Source of the DNA: Promerops cafer | Taxonomy: Eukaryota; Chordata; Aves; Passeriformes; Nectariniidae | DNA: 64,000 nucleotides | Reading direction: 5' to 3' | Assembly: GCA_013398275.1 (NCBI GenBank) | Contig: VZSE01005880.1 | Span: 64,571-128,570 of the forward strand | Shown here: one piece after another, positions 1 through 14,600 of the stretch | Layout of the letters: each line of letters starts with the position of its first letter | Position numbering within the stretch: position 1 is the first letter of the stretch | The notes under the pieces: generated by a model | Told to the model about the DNA's origin: nothing | Seen by the model: the letters and a program-made list of their open reading frames with translations, nothing else | Databases searched by the model: none | Made by a program: the position numbers and the translations under genes

Positions 1-2501
1 GGTAAGAGTGACTGTAGAGACCCCAGAGCACAGTGCTCTCCTCCACTGGTTCACAGCATTCATCTTCCTTGTTTAGCAGTTGTTGGGCTGCAAACAGGCC
101 ACTGAAAATCAGTAGTTTCAATCATGCACATCATTATGTGTGTAAAACAATCACATTCAGGATTCTACAAAACCCTGGCCTTTTTTTCCAGTGAAATAAT
201 TTAGGCAATAAATATTCTCCACCCTGGAGCGGTATAAAACTTCTATAAAAATAGAAACAACATTCTTGGTTACAGCAGGTTGCACTTGGAGCACTTGCTC
301 CCAACTATGTTTTTTTATGTTTTTTTTTCCTTTTTTTGAAAAGTATATAATTTATATATATATATAAAAAAAAATCCCATTATCACCCTGGAGGCCTTCA
401 CACTCCAACACTCTTTTCTCAGAAAACCAGGACACATCTTTCCTATGGTGCAGAATTCAAGTGTACATGGTTCACTTCAGTGTATGTTTACGTTTCTAGA
501 GAGATTCAAATAATTAACATAGAAGGGTACCACATGCCAGCATAATTGGGAAATTTGGCAATCTGGCCTTTGAAACTTTGCCACCACAAAATTATTTAAA
601 TAATACTGACAGATTTATCTGTCTGCCATCAATGGACAGACTAACATCAACTGTTTGATTTTCAATCTAAGAACTGGAAAGGGCCCCCGTCGGATGTTAC
701 ATATCAGGCCTTGTAATTTTGAGGTTTGAAATCCCAGGGGGCCCAGTCCCTAGAAATGCCCAACATTCCCAACAGATCACCGCATACAAGTAGGGATTCG
801 GACCAGAGATCTCAGGTTTGATGGGTTTAGTGCTCCTCCTGCTGGAGCAGAACACAAAGTCCTGACCCCACGTCTGACCCATACACATCACTCAGCAGCT
901 GGCTCCCAGACTGCAGTGCTAGCTGGAGCCCTGGGAAACAGCCTTACAACCCAGGAATACAACGAAAACAAGGAAAAGGAGATATTATGAGGTAAATCGA
1001 ACTTCTGTTAAAGACACAGAAATTGTAAACTTCCTCTTGTGACAGAGGTGGATTTTGGAGGTTATAAAATGGAACTCTACACTGATTTCTTGAAACAGCT
1101 CAGGCCAGAGTGTCAAAAGTCCTTTGAGCCCCCTAAAACCAGTGAATATCAAAGGCCCTTAGCAATGCACTAGCAATTTCACTGGAGTGCAAAAAAAGTG
1201 TGTTCAGTAAAGGGATGTGTTCAATTTTCCTTCAATATAAAAGATAACAGCTTGTATCAAAAGGCAGAAAAAGACTGAATGGCTCAATACTCTGGTTCCA
1301 CAGCTCCTGGTTTAGCCTGTTTTGTACTGATACACATCACCTTAAAGGAAAACTGCAGTAGAGAGATACACCTAATTACTAGACCAAGTCACTGCACAAG
1401 TTTTGTTCATTAAAAAAACCAACAAAAAATCCCAACAAAACAGGAAGTTATCACTTCAATAAACAATCAGCACTTACATTATGGTTATGAAAAGGAATTC
1501 ATAGCAATCTCTGCAAAAAAAGGACATTATTCCACACAAATGGGGAATGTGATCAACTGTTAAGAAGAAAAATTGTCAAAAATTTCTGCAGGTTACCAGG
1601 GATCTAAAGTTTCTTGTTTCCTGACGCAGATGTATTCATCCAGACTAAGCTGCCTCTAACTTTCCACAAAACCTAGATGAAGTACATAGGTTAAGTTTTC
1701 TTATACATGGAGAAATTCACTGCATCTCATTAATACTCCACTGTAGACAGAGAGTGAAATTTTCTGGGCAGAGACATCATCTAATAGTTTTATAAAGTGC
1801 TGTGCACATTCACACTGCTATATAAACACTAGTTTATATACAGCAAAGAAAAAAAAAAATCACTGCAGTTTTCCTTTGGCTTGTTAATGTGTTCACCCTT
1901 TTAGCCCGTCTCCTGCTTTAGAGATGATTTAATAAATCCCCACTGTGGCATACAGTTAAGGAAATTTCAAAGAGCAGATGGGGCATGACAAAGGCTACAT
2001 GGAGCTGGTTCTTTCTCATCCAGGACTCTGTTCTCCTTGCCCATCTTTGTTTTCATCAGTTGTTCTGTGTTATTTCTGCTTTCCCTTCTCCTCTCTACCC
2101 CAAGGCAGTGTGGTGTCAGTTTCTGCTGCTCCCTTTAACCTTCTCTCCCCACCCCCAAGGAGCTGGCATTGGTCCTTCTCAACACACACTGGTTACAAAC
2201 ACAGCAAACTTCAAATAAGGGAGGAAAAAAAAACAAAACTAAACAAAAAAACCTCAGCGATATGGCACCTAAACTCCAAAGTAAAACACTGGAAACAAAA
2301 GCACAAACTTGTCCTCCATCCGAAGCGGGATTCTCAGCAGAGGCTGCAGCAGAGTCTTCAAGGGAAGATGTGCCAGATAGAAGGCATGGATCAGCTTCCA
2401 GGACTGTAAAAACACAGCCTTAGGGCTTCGAATCACTAAGTGCGCTGCTCTCCAACTTACCAGAAGATCCTTCTCACTCCAGTCCCGGAGGGGAGGGGTG
2501 C
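1..2501 (-). other. CELF1: CELF1 3' untranslated region (continues beyond the left edge)
   Basis: This follows the CELF1 stop codon directly on the minus strand with no sign of another gene. It is AT-rich with U-rich runs in the sense direction (for example opposite 2228-2250) and an AT simple-sequence stretch near 341-372. I found no canonical AATAAA on the minus strand here. An ATTAAA variant sits opposite 1928-1933 and could give a short 3'UTR of about 600 bases. The lack of a strong signal suggests the main poly(A) site is outside the window, in keeping with the several-kilobase 3'UTR known for mammalian CELF1. The open frames here look like chance frames. Confidence 0.7.
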
Positions 2502-2629
2502 TCAGTATGGCTTGCTGTCGTTCTTGGAGCGCTTGAGCTGTACTTTCAGCCGCTTCATGCCGATCTGGAAGCCATTCATTGACTGAATGGCAGCCTGCGC
2601 AGAGACAGGATTGTCGTAACTTACAAAAC
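2502..2629 (-). CDS. CELF1: CELF1 last coding exon (C-terminal half of RRM3)
   Basis: Codes for residues 443-484, from [15 protein letters not shown] to the C-terminus [10 protein letters not shown] and TGA. The acceptor is CTCTCCTCAG before the exon, and the exon enters in phase 1 with the first base of the RNP1 glycine codon in the previous exon. It contains the second half of RNP1 (FVSY) and the basic C-terminal segment. Confidence 0.96.
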
Positions 2630-5600
2630 CTGAGGAGAGGAAAAGACACAATTACCCCATGCCAGAGCTGCCCGTAACAGCTGGAAATGCAGGCACTCAC
2701 AAGGTCAGAGAGGCCTGCTTGTGCCATTTCCAGAAGATCACAACTGTTTTAGACTCCTTATAATAACTTCTAAAGGCTCTCAAACAAAGCATTGCTTTCT
2801 GACATGTGGAACTTTGCCCAGAAGATATACACAGCTCAGGAAATTAACATTTTTTAGTCTATCAACAAAATAAGTACTGCTGTTTATAAGAACTCATACC
2901 TGGGAGAAAACCAAACTTGGAAAATGTTCATCCAGATGCAAAAGCTCATTAAAGATACAAGACTGAAATCACCCTCATGACATTATGGGAGCAGACTTGT
3001 TTGGAGTGAAATAGCTGCCAAGGAAGGGTAGCACTGGTACTGCTATTGTGTTTAGGTTGCTTTCAGATGGGAGGTTGCATATCATTCCTGGAAAAGATTA
3101 TCCTGAAAATAAATTTCTCCAGTGTTTTGAAGGAGCCTATATTAAATAACTCCACTCAATGTCTGGAGTGAGAATAACTCCCACTCCAGTCAATGGCTAT
3201 GTGTCCATATATAGGTGTTATAGCTGAATGATCAGCGTATTTCTGTGTTCTCACAAAGCATCAGATTGTCCACATCTTTTGGCTCAAATAGGAAAAAATT
3301 CAGGATTTTATGTAGCCACAAAGCTATCAAAACCATAGAGAAAGGCGCATCTCTCCTATTCCATCACAAGAAGTCTCCATCTATCAAAAAAGTAATAAGA
3401 GCTTACGGCACTACAAAAATGCAGTATGGTACCCACAATAGTTATTTATAAACATATTAATATAAATAATTCATATTCATAATGTACTAAGTAATATATA
3501 CAAATTATTATTGAAATTATTGAAAAGACAGGAAGAGGCAAGAGGAAGAACTATCTCAGGATTACAGTCTGCAAACAAATAATAATCACAGATCTTTCTG
3601 AGTGAGAAGGGATCCACAAGGATCAAGGAATCCAACTCCTAAGTGAATGGCCCATAAGGGGATTGAACCCACAACCTTGGCATTATTAGCACTGTGCTCT
3701 AACAAACTGAGCTAATCTCAGGGAGAATTACCTAGGGCCAGAACACTATAATAGGGCACAATAGTACGAAATTGTGAAAAGCAAAAAAGTCACATTGAAA
3801 ATCAGGAAAATACAGTTTATTGCTGGAAGCGTTTGGTTTATTTATTTATTAGGAATATATAGAGATTCCCTACTTACTTGATAGCTAGACTAGACAGTCT
3901 ACTGAAAAAGAGATTACTATAAAAGCCACCTTTTTACAGATAATGATTTATACAATGACAAAATATCCTGACTTGGAATGGATCCACAAAGATCACTGAA
4001 GTCACTGCACAGGACACCCTGACAATGACATTGTTCGTCCGAGAGCACTTTCCCAACACTTCTTGAACTCTGTCAGGCTGCTGCTGTGACCACTTCCCTG
4101 GGAGCCTCTTCCAATGCCCATGCACCCTCTGGATGAAAAACCTTTGTCTAACATCCAACCTAAACCTCCCCTGACTCAGCTTCAGACCTTTATCTTGGGT
4201 CCTGTCATTGGTCACCAGAGAGAAGAGATCAATGTCTGCCCATTGCTTCCCCTTGAAGGAAGCTGTAGATCCAACATACCAAAACACTTGCTTAGATTGG
4301 TCTGCTTGTCAATGAAAACCTTGGCAGAGACGACATTTCCAAATGGCATGAACATCTGCAGCAGATCCTGATCCCCAAACTCCTGGGGAAGATGGTAGAT
4401 AAACAGATTGGCTCCCTCTGGACCTTCAAACAAGTAGGAAAATAAATTCAGAAAGAGCATGGATACCACATACCCACTGCACAAAAAAAGGTGGAAGAGC
4501 CAGTCAAGACAAATTTTCTAGATAAAACAATGAAACTGCTGTTCACAGTAGTGCAGAGCACTTGATTCCAGAATAAATGAGCATGACCCTTTGCTGGGAT
4601 TGACCACTCAAATAATTCTAGCTCTTTCTGACCACTTTTGTTAGTACTTTATACACTGTGCCAAAACTGGTTCACAGATATTTGCTGTAATGGTATCTGA
4701 ACAGTAAGTTTGAGTGCTAGATGTTGACTGAACAAAAAATGGCTATGGACTTGTGGTCCCAAAGCAACTAAGTAAATTTCCAAACAAAATACAAATAATC
4801 ACATTGCTTGTAATCTGAAAGATTCTCTTCTAAACATGCTACATTCTGCTGAAATGTATTACTCCTACATTCTACATTACTTTACACTACATATTAAATT
4901 TAACCTGAATCTGAAGAATGAAAAGACTGGCATAAGTAGCTGTTGGAAGAGGTGAAGGACCCAGAAAACAACATTAACAAAACCACATCTGATTCTCTGA
5001 CAGTGGGATGTATCAGGCTGTAGACTCATTCTCCTTCTCTCTGAGAACATGCAGGAGTATGATTAAGGAAACAACACTAGACAAACCCCATGAGAAACAT
5101 CCTGGATAAAAACTACTTTGGCAGCCCTTTGTAGAAAGATCCCACAGACCTTTTTTATCTTCAGTAACTCCCGAATTCTAAAAAATGACACCAAATAAAA
5201 AATCTGCAGGTAAGGTAGGTGCAAGGGCTAAGCTTGCCCTTTTGAAAACCTCTCTCAAGTAGTTTCTACAACGTTCTGCCTACCTTCTTTTTGACTTCCT
5301 GCTGCACCAATACTCTGCTGTGTTAAGAGACTCTGGTTATAGAGTGTGGGCAGTGCAGCAGCAGCATATTGCTGGATTCCAGAATAAGCCTGTGTGAGGG
5401 CTTCCATCGTGCTACCTGTCCCATTTGAAAGACCACCACTGCCAAGTCCTCCATTTAAGGCTGCCATTCCTGTATAAGAAAGAGGAAATAAAAGATGACT
5501 GAGTGCTTCCACTGAGCCAGATCAATAACCTTTCAAATGCTCTGCACGATTACAAAAAGCAGGGAGCAAAAAAGTCACTGCAGAGATCTATCACAGGCTG

Positions 5601-8600
5601 AGAAATAATAATCAGCTATTCCCCCAAGCCACCACTACACATAACTTACCTGCTAAAGAGCTAACGTTGAGGCCTGCTGTAGCACCTGCCAGCGTCTGCA
5701 AAGCTCCAAGAGAAGCCATTGGATTAACAGAGGAGCTGCTACTGGAACTAGGTGAGGAACCTGCTATTAAAATAAAACAATTAAACTTCAACTAATATTT
5801 TTTAGTCCTGATAATACAACTTCTTCATTAAGTTATGCCAGCAGAAAAAAACTAGTATGGAAGAGACTCAGGCAACACAGGCTACTTTATGTAAAAAAAC
5901 GCCAAACCCACACAACTTGATTGATCACACTGCTTATATGTTCTAATTTTTAAGATTTCTACTTCATCACAACATCTACTCTTTGTAGCAATAATAATGT
6001 AAGTAAGTGTAAGACATGTAAGATTGAGACATTACACAAATGTTGGCTAAACTCAGTATCTCGACATAAGGTAACCAGCAGTGATGCCCTGTTTCCTGCT
6101 GCCTAAAATAAAAGTCACTTGCTATGTATTAACATATATCCTTGAAACATCAAGGTGAAAAATACCTGCAACATAGATACTAGGGACATTAAAGAAGGCT
6201 GAACATACGGGTCCCATACCGCCAGAACAGGAACACCATAAGCCCAGATTATTTTGACACATTAAATAATTTTCTATTAAAAATCCTGCTGCTGCAGCTG
6301 GGGCTAGGACTGAGAAAAGTCTTGAAATGTACATCTAAAATTAAATAGTCTGTCCTCTATTCCAGCAACATCTTCAACTACATTGACTCAGTAAGGGAAG
6401 TCTACCAATATAGTACCTAGGACAGTAACAGCTTACATGGCCCACCAAATTCTACACCAGGTAGAGTTAGTTCTACAGAAGTCAACATCAAAATCATGAG
6501 AAAAAAAAGTTTTCCAAGCTGGTATGTCAAAAGAAAAAGAAGTTCACATTGAGGTCATCTACAAAGATTTATGGACATGATAAAATAAGAAATGCATAAC
6601 ATTTTTATGATTATACAGCAGTGGTTTTTCTAACAGGAAGAAAAGCTATGTGTATTGCTATTAACCAAGATGTTTCTATTTACTGCAAAAGATGCACAGA
6701 AAATATTTATGGCTGCTAAATTTAAAGATACTGAAGACTGATGCTGTAGAGGCATCTTGTAGTCTGCTTGCAAGAGGAATTTATCAGTTTGACCAAGGAG
6801 GTAAGAGAAGAATGGAATTTGAAGCATTTTCAGTTTTCCTCATGTTTTTGTGATTCTCAATTATGCTGCATACATCCATTAAAACTTTTAAAAGAATTGT
6901 TAGCACTGTTCAAGCAGTTTCACACACAGTACATATTTACCACTTCATGTTTGTGGCACTAAGTCTCTGCTGGGGTGGGATATTGGAGCTATTTAAATGA
7001 AATACAGCCTAACAACCCTCTAACAAAAGTAGTTGTACCTAACCAAAGCTGCATGAGAACCAGAGAGCTGCACTTCATACCACTTTTTGTAATAACAGAT
7101 GGAATGACAAACCTCCTCTAGTACATGTTAAGACAAACTCTCCTAATAAATCAAAAATTGAAGGACAATGTCCCAAACTGTTTTAAGATGCTTACTCTGA
7201 TGAAAAGGAGACACTTCCTGTCTTACTATCAGTAGCATATTAAATGTTGGGGAAACACAGGAAACAAGTTACAGCATAACCCTCAAGCTGGTAGAAAAAT
7301 TAGCACAGCTGGCTGAATAAAAGCCAGAGTTCAGAAATCATAGTTACCTTGATTTTAGAATACCACTTGTTTCTGCAACATTTCACTGCTGATCTTTATA
7401 ATTCAAAAGGACACTATATCTGACAGATGAGAACACCATTTAAAAACCCTTCCAAACCCATCCTCAATAAAATAGCAGCAGTTAAGGAAAAAAAAAGGCT
7501 AGAGAACAAAGTGAGAGAGAAAATGGATACCTTCCCTACTTTAAAAGGCTGTGATTTTACATAAGTTAAACCACTATAAAAAGCTGATCACACAGTTATT
7601 TTAGTTTAGCTGCCTTTATCAGAAATTTCTTTAGGCAAAACAAGAAATGCCTTAGTACTGAAAATGCCAAGAGAACAGAAGACTTGTCTTTATTTTCTTT
7701 ATCCTATGTACGTAGGAACTGAAGACAGCATCCCATTTCTGATGATGACAAAAGGTAGATAAGTAACAGTAGAGCTGAAATACAGGGCAATTACAAAGGA
7801 ATGCTTCCTGTGTATAGCCTATAAATCAACAGAGCCATCTGTGAATCTAGGATTTTTTCAGCCAAAGGCAATGTCTTTGTAATAAAGTTACAATTTTCAT
7901 TCATTAATTTCAGCACAATGTGAAAACCAAATTGTTGGACTCTACTATGTTCTAAGGCACAACTTCTGCAATTTAATCATGCACTATGCTAAGAAAAATC
8001 TGTTTTTTATTTTTAAATTATCAGGTGACAAGTTGACCTGATATCCTGCAATTCTGTTCTTGTAATATGTAATGACTGTTTTTTCCCTATTCATCTTCAT
8101 CACAACACTAATGTGCTGTAATCACACCCTTCTCACATGTCAGTCTTCTATTTCTCAGACTATTCCTAATAGGGAAGGAGTTCCACTGTTCTAGTCATCA
8201 TTTCTGTTCTCCTGTTTTTCTTGTGTTATATTTTTGATCAGAAAAGAGAACAAAGCAATGGGGATGGAAAATCAGTATTGTTTTATACACATTCTTTACT
8301 CCATCCCTAATTGTTAACATTGTTTCTGTGCAGTTTTTGGTGGGTTGTTGGGGTTTTTTCTTGCTACTAAGTTTATGGTTTTTTAGATCTATCTACTGAG
8401 TTATATCTAGTCAAAAAGGCTAACTCTAACAGAAGTAGCTGAAAATACTTAAGAAGTTTTTCAGAAAATTTGAATATGTAATAAAGAACAGCTTTGTAGA
8501 AAGATACTGAAAGACATATTATTAGAAAGATAATGCTACTCAGACAAGGACATCAAGTAAAAACTTGTGGAGGTAGGTAAACTAAGAGAACAGTAAGTCT

Positions 8601-11600
8601 GTCCTAATTCAGTCACGTAGCATCCAGGCGATGACATGAAGAAAAATATTCAGGCGATGAATTTGACTGAACTGTATCTGAATTAGTTCCAGTAAAACCA
8701 GAAATACTCTGCTGTCTCTGAGAACAATTTTGCCAGAGACACATCAAGGCCAGGAAAATCATCTAAGCTTTGCTGGACCTTTGAGGTTGCCTTTAGAAGG
8801 AAGAGAAATGGAAACATACCTCAGTGTTTGCAACCATTCTATTTTGCTCTGAAGCAGATAATTCTTAGTGGTGCTCAAGGCAAAAAAGATGGTGGACAAG
8901 ACACTCCTATCCTGAGATACTTACATAGTATTTTCTTGGATGTCCCTTTCACAAGCTAGCAGTTTGAGTTTACTTACGACCACGGTCTCTGCAACAACTA
9001 CATAACAGCAGCCGACTGTTCAGTGCCAGGAGCTTATCTTCAGCAAGGTTGAAGGTTTTACTGCACCTCAATTTACATCAAAATACACAACTGTGCTTGG
9101 AACTATCTAAAGAGAATTGTCTGAAATGGGTAGGAAGGCAGCACAACAATACATAACGCCTCTGAGTTCCACCATTCCGACATGTAACCCACCCATAGTC
9201 CGTGGACTGCACTGTGTAGACTTCCAAGCTCCCCAGATAAAAATGGTATCAGTGCAGATGAAGGAAAATCAAGAAGGCAACTATGCAGAAGGACTGTCTG
9301 GATTTTTCCACCAATTATGCAATTTGAGCAGAGATGTCCAAATAAGCATCAGGTGAACATTTGGATGACAGATGGTGAGAAGTCAAGGAGTTAGTCATCT
9401 CATCTGCAGTTAGGTTTAAGAGGTTATCACAGTAGATGTTGCCATATGTCCCTCAGACAAGGCAGGCACTTACTAACACATGGTACTGAACTGCCATATA
9501 CTGAGTTTCTTCAAGGTCTGGGTGTGGTTCAGGAGGGATAGATGTTTTCTGTGTGGTGCCCAACAGAGCGAATGCACATATGAATATTAATCAAAATAGG
9601 AATTTCAAGTTTGCTTGAAGACTAAAGAGTTAAAAAGCTGTATGATTACAGGAAGTATCATGGGACTGAATGTGTCTGTACACATTGAGGCTTCCCCTCA
9701 TCCCAGTTTCAGTGTAGTTTTAAAAGGTGAAGTATATTTATACCTCTAAGAAAACGCAATAGAACTGTTTCAGAATTGGACGTCAGTGACTACTTAGAGA
9801 CAACATGCCCTCCAAAATTTTTTATTTCTTTTGAACAAAGCTAATCTTTACTCTTTAAAATTATACTTGAAATTAGGTTTAAAGAGCAATACAATAGTGC
9901 CTGCTTCATGTTACAAGCCTGTGAAGAGTTAACTGATAAATCTGTACAGGATATTAATACAAATGATCCGTCATGGTAACTGAATTGAGAACACATAACC
10001 ATTTGTTGATATTATTGACGATCAGAAGGTGATTTAATTTGGTACAGAAAGTACTGGAAAATGGGCTGCTTCCCACCCCCCAGGCCCCCAAAAGCATGAT
10101 AAAAAATGGAACAGAGTCCTGAAATATGTCTCTCATCAAGGAAAAAGGAACCTGCATAGTTCTATGGAACAGCCAAAATTCAGAGGGGGAACCAATTCCA
10201 AAGAATTACTCAATAGTAGCATAACTTCATTTGAAAAAGACCTCTGTGGATCATCCTGTCTAACAGTCTGCTCAGAGCTGATCTAACCTTTGAATTTGAA
10301 AGTGTCCTTTCCAATTACATTCTCACTCTCTGAAATATTGGAGATTTCACAGCCCCTCTGGCACCTTGTTCCTGAGCTGATCACTCTTTCCATTAATTTT
10401 ATTTTTCTATCTAATCAGAATTTTCTTGGCTGCAACTTGTGTCCATTGCCCTTGTCCTTTCACTGCACAGTTCTGAGAAGGGGCTGTCTCTGCTTTTTCT
10501 AGCACATCTGACACCTGAACTTCACAACCTGCCAGTACTTCTCCACCTCAACAACGCAGAGAACAAACATGCTGCAGTCATCAGACGAGACAGCCAATAA
10601 GGACATCTTAGTTCTAAATGCCAGTCACAACAAATTGTAACCTGAAAAAGCATGAGGAAATATAGGAGAAACTGTCAGATATATCCACCTTCATGCTTCC
10701 TTTATGATGAAGAAGCATTAATGGGTTATAAATGCAGCTCATCTGTAGTCTGAACTCTTCATAGTTTTTTTTCTTTTGTTTTTTATTACAGAATAGGATA
10801 CACGACTGTGAGTCAAGATAAATTTTAAAAATTTCAATCTTTTAAGGATTACAAACCATAAAGTTTTTATGTAAAGAAAGTCCTGCAACAGAACACTCTT
10901 TGGACTAATTCTTAGGAATGTCTTTAAGTAGAAAACTGCAAAGCACCCATGGTTTAACTCCCAATCATGTGACAGAAGGCTTTCTAAACAGCTTTTCCTT
11001 GTAATCTCTTTATAATCTCTTACCCAGCTCCTTGGTGCTCCTACGCAATTCAAGATCTACCTGTGGAAATTTAAACCCCCCTCCCTCCAACCCTCTTTGG
11101 TCTCTCACAATCACAGGTGAGGATGTCAACTCTGTAGGACAGAAGCCAGAGATGCTGGAAAACTGACACCCTGAAAATACAGGGTCTCCCTTCTCATGCC
11201 AGGATTTAGTAATAACTCAAAATAGGATAGAAATAACTGAGCAGAATACTGATCCTCGTTTGTGATAAAAACTTAGTCTGTCTGCCATAAGCACAGTTGA
11301 ATTTATTTTTAATTTTTTGCTTGTTGCATTTAATGATCCCATTTAGCAATAAAGCAGCAAAAGAACACTACTTGGACATTCTAGTACCTCTGGTTAATGT
11401 ACATAACCTAAAGTTAAAAAAACCCAACCCAAACCAAACAAAACACAAAAAAGCCATGCAAAAGGAAGATACTGATTTTTATGTGCAACTCATACACTAA
11501 ATTCTAGACAACTACTTTCCAGTAAAAGTGCTAGGTGTCTGTTTATTCTACTTTTATGAGGAAGTTATAATATTCTTGTCTTCATTAATGTCTTCATAAA

Positions 11601-14600
11601 CTGTTCTAGTGCACAGAATGCATTGCCTCATGCTAAAGGCATTTTCTCTTTCCATATTGAGAGGAACAGGGTGTATTTACCAGTGCCTGCCTAAAATCGC
11701 AGATAAACCAAATATGTGATGAGATTGTAATAACATGACTGGAAGGAGGTCACCTACCTTTCTGCTTTATGACGACCTCAAAAATTCTTTTTACTCTAAA
11801 TTAATCTGACCATTTGGAGGAAGAGACACAGCAGGTAAAAAAGCCTTTGCTGGTGGCAAAGATATCTACCGTAAACAGAGGCCAGTGAACCTACTAGTAA
11901 ACTGTTTTTCTACTAAAGATCAACATAAAAGTCATGAAAAGGGATAGACAAAACAGGTGGCATCTATCCTGAAAGGACTTCCAGGGTAATGCATGTCAGG
12001 CTAAAGAACGGGCAGTCTCTTACCTGAGCTGGTGAGCACACTCAGGGGGCTGCTGGAGGAGGTGAGAGCAGCGGTGCCACTCGGCGTGTTCTGAGCTGCG
12101 CTGGCCGCAGCTGCCAACGCGGCCAGGTTCTGTAACTGCATCGCATTCAGTCCTGCAACACAGGGAAGAATGCCGAGTTTCTCCCGTCAGAGCCACCATC
12201 ATCCAAGTGTAACAGATCCAGCAAACTCATCACAAGGGACAAATGGGAAGGAGCTTAAAAGCAACAGGCTTAATACTAGTTACTGATCTTTTCTACATTG
12301 CAATTCCTTGCTATAACTGAAAATCTTTTTCTTTGCCCAGACAGATGTGATTCGGGAAAAGGCCAGGTAGTCATTATGCCGGATGGAGACTCCAAAGGAC
12401 AGGAATTTTCAAGCAGTGTTCTCTCCAGTCAACAAAAGCGTAGGAGCTCAGTCAGGGTCTGAGAGCTCATGTGCAAGCTAGAGAACTTGCCTAGACACCA
12501 GGCCAATAACTTCTCACATTCTCATGTCCCTCCACACTCTTTGTATGTGGACAGCAGTAACTGCAAAATTCCTTCACAAAGGCCTCACACCACAGAGGCC
12601 AGAAAGCCATGGCTTCAACCCATCATCAGCTGAGCATCAGCATGTTTTGTTTGGTCTGCCTGGCAGCCAAGAAAAAACAGTCAATTGTGAGACAACTGTT
12701 AAGTGGCAACTCATGACCACAGGATCAACCAATGTATGTGTAGGCTGGCCAACCACACTGGAGAGGAAAACAGCAAACCTCAGACATGTTGTGTGCAGGG
12801 AGCAAGGAATACTGCAGGGGGAGGAAGGGACCCCTCTGTTTTTTACTAGTCAATTTACTAATCCGACTCACCTTCATTTTGAGCCACCGTTTTTGAATGA
12901 TGTGATTTGGTCGGTACTGACTGTATTTTGCCATCTTTTTCTGCCACAGGATCCATTAAAATGGATCTCCTCTTGAATTCTTTATTTTAACCATCCTTTG
13001 GTAGACTATCTCCATTCTTCCAATACTTCCTCCCTTCACTTTTCCCTTATTTGCCATTTTTTGTCTCTACCTTTGATTATTTTAACAATTCCTCCTCTCT
13101 TTATCTGACTTCAGACAATCCCAAATATTTATTCCCAATATAATTAAAACCAAAACTAAATTAATCACCCTTCATTTAACAACATCAGAACATCCTAAGC
13201 AGAGGTGGTATCTCATCTTTTGGATACTTAATTAAGACCTTGGGAGCAACGCACACATCTCAAATAATTAAAACCTCAGTTTTGTAATTTAAGCATGTAA
13301 ACAGACAACAGAAGAATGCGACAACACATTATAAATTAATTATTTTCTAAAGTACTTCTAATACCTTTAGTATAGTTTGTCTGGTTTTTTAAACTCTTTT
13401 TCAATTGTTTTCTGCCTTTATTTAGATTCTCAAGGTTCCATTGTAACATAAAAGCATGAAGTTAAAATCAAAAAGTTTTCTGTTTTGCTTTTATTGTGCT
13501 ACAGAGGGTTAAAAGTGCAAGTGTTGGAGCTAATGAAGAACAGAGCAGCTTGTTCCTTACTGAAGCAGTTTGTCATGTGCACCCTGCACCTGTCCTCTTG
13601 TCATCACACTGTTTTCCCATCTGCTTTCAAACAGCGTCGAGATTAAATTTTGTCTACAAAGTCTGATATAGTTTGGGATCTCATTACCTACTTAATTTTT
13701 CTTTCTATGAATTTCAAGAAAGGAGATCAGCTGAGATATTATTAAGACCTTAAAACTACAACTTTTCTGGTAGAGAATCACAGATTTGGAATAACCATGC
13801 AACACACTATTTATATGTCTGGTTTCTCAATTTTTAAAATGTGGGTTGGTTTTTTTTGGTGGGGTGTTTTTGTTTTTTGTTTTTTTTTTTTTAAATACTG
13901 AAGACAGAATTACCCTGGAAACTTCTCAGTCTCAGCTAGTTACCCCCTTCCCTCTGCCCTAGTCTTTACAGCTGTACTTTCTTCTTTATTACATCTTGTT
14001 TTTAAGCAGACATAAGAAGGGGAAAAGGCAGGATCATGTGCACAACAAAATCCACTACAGATCACCCCCCCACAGGATATTAGTGAAACAGTTTTTAAAT
14101 AAAAATTGCTTTTTGCAAGAGTCTTAGATCTAAGAGCTCTGAAGAGATCTAGCATGAAAGAAATCAACGTAGCAAGCTGAATTTAGAATCAACTTCCAGT
14201 ATAAATCAAAATTCTTACAAATGAAAATATAACACTCTGCAAATGCTTGTAATTGTTACTGACGGGTGCACCAGCCAACACAAGTCAGATCTACAAAGAC
14301 ACTTTTGGATGAACTTCTGCACAGAAAGGGCACATGATATTGGCAACTACCATAAAACTTCAGGAGGCAATTTGAAAAGTTAAAAGTCTTCGGTATTAAA
14401 ATCAAAACTATAGATGTCTCTGCCAGCAGAAGAATTTAGAGAATGTGGTGAATGGAGTTGCTAACGTGTGTTTTGTTATTCCCAACAGTGTGAAGACAAA
14501 AGGAACAACCAATTTACAGCTCCAGGACTGCTATACTCAGTGAATATTCTGACTAGCAGTCCATAGCCAGGAATTTGGCTCATATCTATGAAGCTGATGT

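Larger units (their letters stand above)
2630..4279 (-). other. CELF1: CELF1 last intron, carrying a SINE and a CR1
   Basis: Begins GTATGT on the minus strand at 4279 and ends CTCTCCTCAG at 2630. It holds a tRNA-Ile-derived SINE (about 3585-3721) and a CR1 fragment (about 3953-4269), both in the same sense as CELF1. The rest is AT-rich with no recognisable gene. Confidence 0.85.

Noticed and set aside
1978..2727. Overlapping open frames near the CELF1 stop
   Set aside because: They are shadows of the 3'UTR and last exon in other frames and resemble no known protein.
3653..3720. A functional tRNA-Ile gene on the minus strand
   Set aside because: The A and B boxes are present, but the acceptor stem does not pair well and the sequence runs straight into a CR1-like tail, so it is a SINE head.
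8955..9120. Possible cryptic CELF1 exon with donor GTCG|GTAAGTAA near 8977
   Set aside because: The donor looks strong, but no matching conserved coding or convincing acceptor was found, and the frame carries no CELF-like sequence.
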